A DNA stretch of 11,197 nucleotides from Candidatus Nanopelagicales bacterium (GTDB taxonomy: Bacteria; Actinomycetota; Actinomycetes; S36-B12), in NCBI GenBank assembly GCA_938091275.1, contig CALKMY010000096.1, positions 1 to 11,197 of the forward strand, written 5' to 3'. Made by a program: the position numbers and the translations under genes. The notes beneath the pieces were generated by a model. It saw only the letters and a list, made by a program, of their open reading frames with translations. It was not told where the DNA came from and made no database searches. Below, piece after piece: positions 1 to 9,885 of the stretch; the stretch's first letter is position 1; every line of letters begins with the position of its first letter.

Positions 1-57
1 GCACCGGAGGCCGACGCTGAGCCGGCCGCCGAGGCGGAGGAGACAACCGAGGGCTGA
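1..57 (+). CDS. rplJ: 50S ribosomal protein L10, C-terminal end only
   Basis: Only the last 18 codons and the TGA stop are in the window; the gene starts upstream. The tail reads APEADAEPAAEAEETTEG, a low-complexity Ala/Glu/Pro stretch like the acidic extension that follows the L10 core in many actinobacteria. L10 anchors L7/L12 dimers to the ribosomal GTPase centre. The identification rests mainly on position: rplJ directly precedes rplL in nearly all bacteria, and rplL starts 43 bases after this stop. No conserved L10 domain is visible here, so the name is an inference from synteny and composition. Confidence 0.8.
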   Translation, partial: APEADAEPAAEAEETTEG

Positions 58-100
58 TGCCCACCCGGCCCTCGGCCGGAATGACCGAAAGGACGCCACC

Positions 101-496
101 ATGGCGAAGATGAGCACCGAAGAAATGTTGGACGCATTCAAGGAGATGTCCCTGCTCGAACTCAGCGAGTTCGTCAAGGCCTTCGAAGAGACCTTCGACG
201 TCACCGCTGCCGCTCCGGTAGCGGTTGCCGCAGCCGCGGCCCCCGCGGCCGGCGGAGGCGACGCTGGGGCCGCCGCTGAGGAGAAGGACGAGTTCGACGT
301 TATCCTCGAAGCCGATGGCGGAAACAAGATCGCCGTCATCAAAGAGGTCCGTGGGCTGACCAGCCTCGGACTCAAGGAGGCCAAGGACCTCGTGGAAGGC
401 GCTCCGAAGCCGATCCTGGAAAAGGTCAACAAGGAGAAGGCCGAAGAGGCGAAGGCGGCCCTCGAAGGCGCCGGCGCGACGGTTTCTCTGGCGTAG
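101..496 (+). CDS. rplL: 50S ribosomal protein L7/L12
   Basis: Multicopy ribosomal stalk protein that recruits and stimulates the translational GTPases (EF-G, EF-Tu, IF2). The 131 residues have the family architecture. An N-terminal helical dimerisation domain (about 1-34, STEEMLDAFKEMSLLELSEF) is followed by a flexible Ala/Gly-rich hinge (about 36-60), then the globular C-terminal domain (about 64-131). That domain contains the factor-binding surface KIAVIKEVRGLTSLGLKEAKDLVE at 76-99 (key residues K76, V79, K81, R84, L90, K92, K95). The ATG at 101 has a GAAAGGA Shine-Dalgarno at 87-93, 7 bases away. The ATG three codons later is less likely because actinobacterial homologues begin MAK. It is co-transcribed with rplJ. 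A strong hairpin directly follows the stop, separating this highly expressed gene from rpoBC. Confidence 0.98.
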   Translation: MAKMSTEEMLDAFKEMSLLELSEFVKAFEETFDVTAAAPVAVAAAAAPAAGGGDAGAAAEEKDEFDVILEADGGNKIAVIKEVRGLTSLGLKEAKDLVEGAPKPILEKVNKEKAEEAKAALEGAGATVSLA

Positions 497-517
497 ATCT
501 CTCCAGCACCAACCTCT

Positions 518-554
518 CAACGGGGGGGCCGAGGACAACTCGGTCCCCCCGTTG
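518..554 (+). terminator. rplL-rpoB intergenic terminator or attenuator hairpin
   Basis: The arms at 518-533 and 539-554 form 16 consecutive pairs (15 Watson-Crick and one G-U, 528 with 544) around the 5-base loop GACAA. The stem is very GC-rich and begins 21 bases after the rplL stop. It is followed by TGTGTGTCC rather than a run of T, so it does not fit the classic intrinsic form. U-poor terminators are common in actinobacteria. In E. coli, partial termination between rplL and rpoB lowers polymerase-subunit expression relative to L7/L12, and a similar role is inferred here. How much read-through reaches rpoB cannot be told from sequence. Confidence 0.85.
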
Positions 555-779
555 TGTGTCCGGACCCAGGCGAATTCGGTCACGGCCAGGACACAAATCC
601 CCCGGACCTGTCCCTGCCTGCTTGACCTTTTGCCTCTACCGGGCCACCATCTAGGCACGCACTTACCCGGTGCGGATCCGTCGGGACGAGGATCGAGTCG
701 GGGCCCGCAGGGGAGCGGTTCGCTGTCACCCCTCATCAGGGACCGATCCGGTCGAGGGACCGTCGGGGTTCCCCCGGGT
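555..779. other. Gene-free stretch between rplL hairpin and rpoB promoter
   Basis: No credible coding region. A frame open from 552 to 875 starts inside the terminator stem, has no ribosome binding site and gives low-complexity Pro/Arg/Ser-rich protein. A TTGACC at 622-627 resembles a -35 box, but I see no good -10 at 16-19 bases. A small GACCG-ATC-CGGTC hairpin (741-753) and the direct repeat GGGACCG (739-745 and 756-762) lie shortly before the better promoter candidate. I assign them no function. Confidence 0.5.
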
Positions 780-808
780 TCGACAGCGGCGTGCCTCGTG
801 GGTATGCT
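780..808 (+). promoter_or_regulatory. Candidate rpoB promoter (-35 TCGACA, -10 TATGCT)
   Basis: TCGACA at 780-785 matches the housekeeping -35 consensus TTGACA at five of six positions. After an exact 17-base spacer, TATGCT at 803-808 matches the actinobacterial TANNNT -10 pattern. Transcription would begin near 814-816, giving a leader of about 130 nt. This is the best sigma-A-type pair I found in the stretch. Separate rpoB promoters downstream of rplL are known in mycobacteria and Streptomyces. No transcript data support this exact site. Confidence 0.6.
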
Positions 809-814
809 GCTACT

Positions 815-944
815 TCGCGCTGCCCTCACTACTCCCGGATTCCGGCTGATCGTTCGCACTCGTGTGTGGATTTGACAGGCTGGAGCACGTAGACGTGCTC
901 GGGGTCGGCGCGGACGACGCAGCAGCGCCCCGGAAGGAATCGTC
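815..944 (+). promoter_or_regulatory. rpoB 5' untranslated leader with RNA structure
   Basis: This leader is inferred from the promoter candidate at 780-808. It contains a perfect inverted repeat, GAGCACGT (883-890) and ACGTGCTC (893-900), that can form a tight hairpin. The 7-base element GCGCTGC (817-823), at the predicted 5' end, is fully complementary to GCAGCGC (922-928), which ends three bases before the Shine-Dalgarno region. The pairing would close the leader into one large structured loop. A minor CCGG-ATT-CCGG hairpin (835-845) lies inside it. The structure is read by eye, and a regulatory role is a hypothesis. Confidence 0.45.
932..938 (+). promoter_or_regulatory. Ribosome binding site fixing the TTG start of rpoB
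   Basis: GGAAGGA lies 6 bases before TTG at 945. No ATG or GTG in the rpoB frame nearby is as well placed, so this site supports TTG initiation. Actinobacterial rpoB genes, including that of M. tuberculosis, are commonly annotated with TTG starts. Confidence 0.85.
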
Positions 945-3900
945 TTGGCAGCAAAGACTTCGGTCAGCACCCCTTTGTCCCCGGGCTTAGCCCGTCACTC
1001 GTTCGCGAAGATTCGCGAGCCCCTCGCGGTTCCCGATCTACTCGCCTTGCAGAAGGCCAGCTTCGACTGGCTCCTCGGTCGTGAGGACTGGCAGGCGAGG
1101 GTCGCGGCGGAGATCGCCGCAGGGAACACCGAGATCCCCCAGATGTCCGGCCTCACCGAGATCTTCGAGGAGATCAGCCCCATCGAGGATCTTGCCGGAA
1201 TGATGTCGTTGTCCTTCCGCGATCACCGTTTCGAGCCGTCGAAGTACACCGTCGAGCAGTGCAAGGACAAGGATTTCACTTTTTCCGCCCCGCTGTTCGT
1301 GACCGCCGAGTTCATGAATAACGAAACCGGTGAAATCAAATCCCAGACGGTCTTCATGGGCGACTTCCCCTTGATGACGGACAAGGGAACGTTTGTCATC
1401 AACGGAACCGAGCGTGTTGTTGTGTCGCAGCTTGTGCGCTCCCCCGGGGCGTACTTCGAGCGATCCATCGACAAGGCGACGGACAAGGACGTCTTCACCG
1501 CGAAGATCATTCCCAGCCGCGGAGCGTGGCTTGAGTTCGAGATCGACAAGAAGGATCTCGTCGCCGTTCGTGTCGACCGCAAGCGCAAGCAGCCGGTGTC
1601 GGTGCTACTCAAGGCCCTGGGCATGACCACCGAAGAGATTCGCGAACGATTCGGTCAGTACGAGATCTTCATGGCAACGCTGGAGAAGGACACCATCGAG
1701 AGCCAGGACGATGCGCTGCTGGACATCTACCGCAAGTTGCGGCCGGGTGAGCCGCCCACGTTGGAGAATGCACGCAACCTGATCGACAACTTCTACTTCA
1801 ACACCAAGAGGTACGACCTTGCGAAGGTGGGTCGGTACAAGGTCAACCGGAAGCTCGGCCTCGACCTTCCGCTGGACCAAAGCGTTCTGACCCTCGATGA
1901 CGTCCTTGCGGCGGTCGAGTACATCCTGCGTCTGCACGCAGACATGCCGACCATGGAGGGTCCGCGCGGCGAGGTCGTCGTCGAGACTGACGACATCGAC
2001 CATTTCGGCAACCGTCGTCTTCGCACCGTCGGCGAACTCATCCAGAACCAGATCCGCACGGGCCTGTCCCGAATGGAGCGCGTGGTCCGCGAACGTATGA
2101 CCACGCAGGACGTCGAAGCGATCACACCGCAAACGTTGATCAATATTCGCCCCGTCGTCGCTGCGATCAAAGAGTTCTTCGGCACCAGCCAGCTCTCGCA
2201 ATTCATGGACCAGACCAACCCGCTCGCGGGGTTGACCCACAAGCGTCGACTCTCTGCGCTGGGGCCCGGTGGTCTGTCACGCGAGCGAGCAGGGTTCGAG
2301 GTTCGCGACGTTCACCCATCCCACTACGGGCGCATGTGTCCGATTGAGACCCCCGAGGGCCCGAACATTGGCCTTATCGGCTCGTTGGCCACCTACGGTC
2401 GTATCAATCCTTTCGGCTTCGTCGAGACTCCGTACCGCAAGGTTGTGAACGGCAAGGTGAGCGATCAGGTCGACTACCTCACCGCTGATGAGGAAGACCG
2501 ATTTGTCATCGCACAGGCAAATACGCCACTGAAGGACAACGGTGCGATGTCCGAAGATCGCGTTCTGGTTCGTCGCAAGGGTGGCGAAGTTGAGTTCGTG
2601 AAGCCCAACGAGGTCGACTACATGGACGTGTCTCCGCGCCAGTTGTGGTCCGTGGCTACCGCGATGATTCCGTTCCTCGAGCACGATGACGCCAACCGTG
2701 CGCTGATGGGCTCGAACATGCAGCGCCAGGCGGTTCCTCTCCTGAGAGCCGAGGCTCCGCTTGTCGGCACCGGCATGGAGTTCCGGGCCGCGTACGACGC
2801 GGGTGACATGGTTCTGGCAACGAAGGCCGGTGCGGTGACCGAGGTCTCCTCCGAGCTGATCACCGTCGCGGAAGATGACGGCGAGTACACGACGTACGCG
2901 CTGGACAAGTTCACGCGCTCCAACCAGGGAACATCGATCAACCAGCGCCCGATCGTGACCGAGGGCCAGCGCATCGAGGTGGGCCAGGTGCTCGCGGATG
3001 GACCGTCCACCGATCAAGGTGAACTCGCCCTCGGCAAGAACCTGTTGGTCGCCTTCATGTCGTGGGAAGGCCACAACTACGAAGACGCCATCATTCTTTC
3101 CCAGCGGCTCGTCCAAGACGACGTGCTCTCCAGCATTCACATCGAAGAGCATGAAATCGATGCCCGGGACACCAAGCTCGGCCCGGAGGAGATCACTCGG
3201 GACATTCCGAATGTGTCCGAAGAAGTTCTTGCCGATCTCGACGAGCGCGGCATCATTCGCATCGGTGCCGATGTCGTCCCCGGCGACGTACTCGTCGGCA
3301 AGGTGACGCCGAAGGGCGAAACCGAACTGACGCCAGAGGAGCGATTGCTCCGGGCGATCTTCGGCGAGAAGGCCCGCGAGGTTCGCGACACGTCACTGAA
3401 GGTGCCGCACGGTGAGTCCGGGAAGATCATCGGCGTTCGCGTCTTCGACATCGATGAAGGGGACGAGCTCCCGCCGGGCGTGAATCGCCTGGTGCGGGTC
3501 TATATCGCGCAGAAGCGGAAGATCACCGAAGGCGACAAGCTCGCCGGCCGTCATGGCAACAAGGGTGTGATCGCAAAGATCCTTCCCGTCGAAGATATGC
3601 CGTTCCTGAGCGACGGAACACCGGTCGACATCGTGCTCAACCCGCTCGGTGTGCCTGGCCGCATGAACGTCGGCCAGATTCTGGAGACGCACCTGGGTTG
3701 GGCGGCCGCTGCCGGATGGGAAGTCGACACGTCTGATCCACGGGTGGTAAATCTGCCCAAGGAAGTCCAGTCAGTGGAACCACGATCGCGCATCGCCACT
3801 CCGGTCTTCGACGGGGCGCGCGAGGACGAACTGTCCACGATTTTGGAGTCGACGCGTCCGACAGCGGATGGCCTGCACCTGGTGAACGCCAACGGGAAGG

Positions 3901-4409
3901 CCAAGTTGTTCGACGGTCGATCCGGAGAGCCGATTCGGGGCGAGATCTCCGTCGGCTACATCTACATTCTGAAGTTGCTGCACTTGGTGGACGACAAGAT
4001 TCACGCACGTTCCACCGGGCCGTACTCGATGATCACGCAACAGCCGCTTGGAGGTAAGGCGCAGTTCGGCGGCCAGCGCTTCGGTGAGATGGAAGTGTGG
4101 GCGCTTGAGGCGTACGGCGCCGCATACGCGCTCCAGGAGCTGCTCACCATCAAGTCCGACGACGTCCTGGGTCGAGTCAAGGTCTATGAGGCGATCGTCA
4201 AGGGAGAAAACATTCCCGAGCCCGGCATCCCCGAATCGTTCAAGGTGCTGGTCAAGGAAATGCAGTCCTTGTGCCTGAACGTCGAGGTTCTCTCCAGCGA
4301 TGGTGTCGCCATCGAGATGAAGGACAGCGACGACGACGTCTTCCGTGCGGCAGAGGAACTCGGCATCGACCTCTCCCGCCGCGAGCCCAGCAGCGTCGAA
4401 GAACTGTAG
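945..4409 (+). CDS. rpoB: DNA-directed RNA polymerase subunit beta
   Basis: Catalytic beta subunit of RNA polymerase, 1154 residues, close to the usual actinobacterial length (about 1160-1175). It pairs with beta' (next gene) to form the active centre and is the rifampicin target. The rifampicin pocket is at 413-445, running from GTSQLSQFMDQ through THKRRLSALG to GPGGLS. D422, H432 and S437, the usual resistance sites (E. coli 516, 526, 531), are all of the sensitive type, while T424 and A428 differ from M. tuberculosis (N and S). Other landmarks are the fork-loop region CPIETPEGPNIGLI, YEDAIILS with E713 and D714 near the active site, GDKLAGRHGNKG at 863-874 with catalytic-site lysines K865 and K873, and the C-terminal block GGKAQFGGQRFGEME from 1036. 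It starts at TTG. The gap to rpoC is 45 bases, so the two form one operon. Intact, with no frameshift. Confidence 0.99.
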   Translation: MAAKTSVSTPLSPGLARHSFAKIREPLAVPDLLALQKASFDWLLGREDWQARVAAEIAAGNTEIPQMSGLTEIFEEISPIEDLAGMMSLSFRDHRFEPSKYTVEQCKDKDFTFSAPLFVTAEFMNNETGEIKSQTVFMGDFPLMTDKGTFVINGTERVVVSQLVRSPGAYFERSIDKATDKDVFTAKIIPSRGAWLEFEIDKKDLVAVRVDRKRKQPVSVLLKALGMTTEEIRERFGQYEIFMATLEKDTIESQDDALLDIYRKLRPGEPPTLENARNLIDNFYFNTKRYDLAKVGRYKVNRKLGLDLPLDQSVLTLDDVLAAVEYILRLHADMPTMEGPRGEVVVETDDIDHFGNRRLRTVGELIQNQIRTGLSRMERVVRERMTTQDVEAITPQTLINIRPVVAAIKEFFGTSQLSQFMDQTNPLAGLTHKRRLSALGPGGLSRERAGFEVRDVHPSHYGRMCPIETPEGPNIGLIGSLATYGRINPFGFVETPYRKVVNGKVSDQVDYLTADEEDRFVIAQANTPLKDNGAMSEDRVLVRRKGGEVEFVKPNEVDYMDVSPRQLWSVATAMIPFLEHDDANRALMGSNMQRQAVPLLRAEAPLVGTGMEFRAAYDAGDMVLATKAGAVTEVSSELITVAEDDGEYTTYALDKFTRSNQGTSINQRPIVTEGQRIEVGQVLADGPSTDQGELALGKNLLVAFMSWEGHNYEDAIILSQRLVQDDVLSSIHIEEHEIDARDTKLGPEEITRDIPNVSEEVLADLDERGIIRIGADVVPGDVLVGKVTPKGETELTPEERLLRAIFGEKAREVRDTSLKVPHGESGKIIGVRVFDIDEGDELPPGVNRLVRVYIAQKRKITEGDKLAGRHGNKGVIAKILPVEDMPFLSDGTPVDIVLNPLGVPGRMNVGQILETHLGWAAAAGWEVDTSDPRVVNLPKEVQSVEPRSRIATPVFDGAREDELSTILESTRPTADGLHLVNANGKAKLFDGRSGEPIRGEISVGYIYILKLLHLVDDKIHARSTGPYSMITQQPLGGKAQFGGQRFGEMEVWALEAYGAAYALQELLTIKSDDVLGRVKVYEAIVKGENIPEPGIPESFKVLVKEMQSLCLNVEVLSSDGVAIEMKDSDDDVFRAAEELGIDLSRREPSSVEEL

Positions 4410-4454
4410 ACGCGACAACACATTGACGACCGGAAACTAACGAAGGAAATCCAC

Positions 4455-8333
<3,879 letters not shown>

Positions 8334-8357
8334 ATCCGTCGATTCGCTAATCGTGGG

Positions 8358-8975
8358 CTAGTTGCTGGCGTGTAGCCACCGGTGCAGTTCGCTTATGGAG
8401 TGAACGGGAACGTCGCCGGTGGCTCCCCGCACCCCGACGGTGCGCATGCCAGCGGCGCGGCCCGCGGCAATGCCCACATCGGTGTCCTCGACGACGATGC
8501 ACCCGTCGGCCGGTATGTCGAGTAAGTCAGCGGCGCGCAGGTAGCCATCAGGGGCTGGTTTGCCGTTGGCGACCTGGTCGCGGGTGACCAGAACCTGCGG
8601 CGTCACGCCGGCGGCTGCGAGACGGACGCGAGCCAACTCGGCGTCGGCGCTGGTGTAGATGGCCCACGGCCACGACTGCTCGTCGAGGAAGGCCAGGAGA
8701 TCAGTTGCCCCGTCGATCGGTTCGATCCCCTCCACGTCGTCGTATTGCAAGCGAAGTTGCTCGGCGGCCAACGAGGCGACGTCGTCGGGTGATGCGTCCG
8801 GAAACCACCGTGCAACGGTGACGTCGGCGGGCAAGCCGTGGACCTCAGCAAGCACCGGCTCTGGGTCGAGACCGTGCACAGTCGCCCACGTGGCCCACGC
8901 ACGGTCGACATTCGCATGGGACTCGATCAAGGTCCCGTCCATGTCGAACAGGAGAGCGGCCGGCCAACGCGTCAT
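8358..8975 (-). CDS. HAD-superfamily hydrolase, sugar-phosphatase-like
   Basis: Predicted cytosolic phosphatase of 205 residues with all four HAD motifs. Motif I is FDMDGT (nucleophile D11, acid/base D13), motif II is AIYTSAD with T108/S109, motif III is K139 in NGKPAPDGYL, and motif IV is VVEDTDVG with E163 and D164. A helical C1-type cap spans about 17-85. The pattern, especially RAWATWATVHGL near the cap and GKPAPDGYL, recalls the YfbT (HxpA) sugar phosphatase and glycerol-3-phosphatase group; the substrate cannot be read from sequence. I chose ATG 8975, 10 residues before motif I. The frame stays open upstream to 9197, but that part overlaps the divergent gene and gives low-complexity Gly/Pro/Ser sequence. 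A possible AGGA (8987-8990) lies 11 bases from the start. It converges on rpoC with 24 bases between stop codons. Confidence 0.9.
   Translation of the reverse strand: MTRWPAALLFDMDGTLIESHANVDRAWATWATVHGLDPEPVLAEVHGLPADVTVARWFPDASPDDVASLAAEQLRLQYDDVEGIEPIDGATDLLAFLDEQSWPWAIYTSADAELARVRLAAAGVTPQVLVTRDQVANGKPAPDGYLRAADLLDIPADGCIVVEDTDVGIAAGRAAGMRTVGVRGATGDVPVHSISELHRWLHASN
8374..8424. terminator. Possible bidirectional terminator downstream of rpoC
   Basis: AGCCACCGG (8374-8382) and CCGGTGGCT (8416-8424) are a perfect 9-bp inverted repeat that extends by one G-U and one G-C pair, leaving a loop of about 29 bases. It lies 41 bases past the rpoC stop, inside the 3' end of the convergent HAD gene. 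The 24 bases between the two stop codons hold only a 5-bp stem (CGATT 8340-8344, AATCG 8349-8353). There is no T-run and the long loop weakens the case, so the terminator role is inferred mainly from the need for one here. Confidence 0.3.
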
Positions 8976-9030
8976 GGCGACATTGTTCCTGCTCCGACCG
9001 TTGCCCATGCCAAGCGGTGGCGTTCCATGA

Positions 9031-9042
9031 CATGCTGGAGTT
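9031..9042 (+). promoter_or_regulatory. Possible leaderless start signal for the DUF4190 gene
   Basis: GGAG at 9037-9040 lies only 2 bases before ATG 9043, too close for a normal Shine-Dalgarno. CATGCT at 9031-9036 resembles a -10 box (compare TATGCT before rpoB) and would place the transcription start at or near the A of the ATG, giving a leaderless mRNA, a common arrangement in actinobacteria. No clear -35 is seen (TGCCAA at 17 bases is poor). Speculative. Confidence 0.3.
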
Positions 9043-9549
9043 ATGACCCAGCCTCCCGAGTCCGATAGCGACGACCCGAACGACCAGCCCATGCCCGATT
9101 CATCAAGTTCCGGAGATGGACAAGGAATCCCGTCGGCAACTCCCCAATGGCCGTCGCCGCCACCTCCTGGACCGGGGGAGAACGTCCCTGGCTCCACCGA
9201 CGCGCCGGGATACGCGGGTCAGCCTGGACAACCGGCCTACCCGCCCTACCCGCCGCCACCTGCCTACGGCGCGGGGCCAAAGACGTCGAACAACGCGATC
9301 GCCGCGCTCGTGCTGTCGATCGTTTCCTGGGTGTTCTGCCCGATCATCCCCGCGATCATCGCTCTGGTCTTCGCCAGCAAGGCCCGCCGGGAGATCCTCG
9401 CGAGCAACGGCTGGGTTACCGGAACCGGCCTCGTCACCTCCGCGAAAATCGTCGCCTGGATCAATATCGGATTCTGGGCGGCGATCACCATCATCTGGAT
9501 CTTCATCCTCGTCATCGCCCTGATCTCCGGGGCCATCAACACGTCCTGA
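9043..9549 (+). CDS. DUF4190-type membrane protein with Pro-rich N terminus
   Basis: A 168-residue protein of unknown function. Residues 1-80 are acidic then rich in Pro, Gly, Ser and Tyr (PGQPAYPPYPPPPAYG), probably disordered and cytoplasmic. Two hydrophobic segments follow, at about 85-111 (AIAALVLSIVSWVFCPIIPA) and about 134-163 (IVAWINIGFWAAITIIW). They are joined by a polar loop with KARREI. The layout of an N-terminal NNAIAALVLSIV, a small basic loop and a second helix beginning GLVTSAKIVAW fits the DUF4190 family, common in actinobacteria as disordered tail plus two-helix membrane hairpin. The start is divergent from the HAD gene, 67 bases apart. The stop lies 336 bases before rpsL. 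The family call is from pattern recognition, not a profile search. Confidence 0.8.
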   Translation: MTQPPESDSDDPNDQPMPDSSSSGDGQGIPSATPQWPSPPPPGPGENVPGSTDAPGYAGQPGQPAYPPYPPPPAYGAGPKTSNNAIAALVLSIVSWVFCPIIPAIIALVFASKARREILASNGWVTGTGLVTSAKIVAWINIGFWAAITIIWIFILVIALISGAINTS

Positions 9550-9648
9550 CAGATGCCAGGACCCGCGAACGAGTCCCGAGCCTCGCACTCACCCCGCCGT
9601 AGTGGTGGACTTATCGTTGGATGGCGACAGCGGTAGAGGACCCCGGTT
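9550..9648. other. Spacer between DUF4190 gene and rpsL promoter
   Basis: No gene is seen here. There is no convincing terminator after the DUF4190 gene; the best I find is a 4-bp GGAC/GTCC stem with a 10-base loop. Read-through into the str operon is therefore possible. Confidence 0.4.
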
Positions 9649-9677
9649 TTGACGGGAAATCCACCCCCGGGTACTGT
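9649..9677 (+). promoter_or_regulatory. Predicted rpsL (str operon) promoter
   Basis: TTGACG (9649-9654) matches the -35 consensus at five of six positions, and TACTGT (9672-9677) fits the actinobacterial TANNNT -10, with an exact 17-base spacer. Transcription would begin about 9684, leaving a leader of about 200 nt. A dyad overlaps the promoter: 9640-9646 (ACCCCGG) and 9666-9672 (CCCGGGT) pair at six of seven positions, flanking the -35 and touching the -10. Whether it is an operator is unknown. Confidence 0.7.
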
Positions 9678-9683
9678 TTCACC

Positions 9684-9885
9684 TCGTGCCCGGCCCCGGG
9701 CACATCCTGCTGCGTGCGGCTTCCCCTCGAAGAGGTGCGCAGGCTCCCTGAGCGGTAGCTCGGGAGACGGGATCCAACCACGATGGGTCGATGTCGTCGT
9801 GCGCCCGCAAGGCGCGACACGCCCGACCGCGTGGGTCGGACTCGCAGGAGGCAGAACAAAGAACGAAGAGTAGGAGAGGCGCCAC
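9684..9885 (+). promoter_or_regulatory. Long structured 5' leader of the str operon
   Basis: About 200 nt between the predicted transcription start and rpsL with no credible upstream ORF. It holds several hairpins. GTGCCCGG/CCGGGCAC (9686-9703) is a perfect repeat at the predicted 5' end. CTCCC-T-GAGC with GCTC-GGGAG (9744-9766) makes 9 bp with one bulged T and a GGTA loop. GCGCC/GGCGC is at 9801-9815, and CCGACC/GGTCGG at 9823-9839. The arm CGACC (9824-9828) could alternatively pair with GGTCG at 9786-9790, excluding the last hairpin. None is followed by a T-run. It could regulate str-operon expression, for example by a ribosomal protein such as S7 as in E. coli, but that is only inference. 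Confidence 0.4.

Noticed and set aside
622..627. TTGACC as an upstream rpoB promoter
   Set aside because: The best -10-like sequence (CATCTA, 648-653) needs a 20-base spacer, so it is weaker than the pair at 780-808.
552..875. 107-codon open frame in the rplL-rpoB intergenic region
   Set aside because: It starts with TTG inside the terminator stem, has no ribosome binding site, encodes low-complexity sequence and overlaps the predicted rpoB promoter.
872..877. Perfect TTGACA -35 box in the rpoB leader
   Set aside because: No TANNNT element at 16-19 bases downstream; that position is occupied by the inverted repeat at 883-900. It may simply be leader sequence.
2277..3152. 291-codon antisense open frame within rpoB
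   Set aside because: It is a mirror of strongly biased rpoB codons. No recognisable domain or start signal, and rpoB is fully intact.
8976..9197. N-terminal extension of the HAD hydrolase frame
   Set aside because: It adds 74 low-complexity residues, overlaps the divergent DUF4190 gene and lies before the natural start just ahead of FDMDGT.
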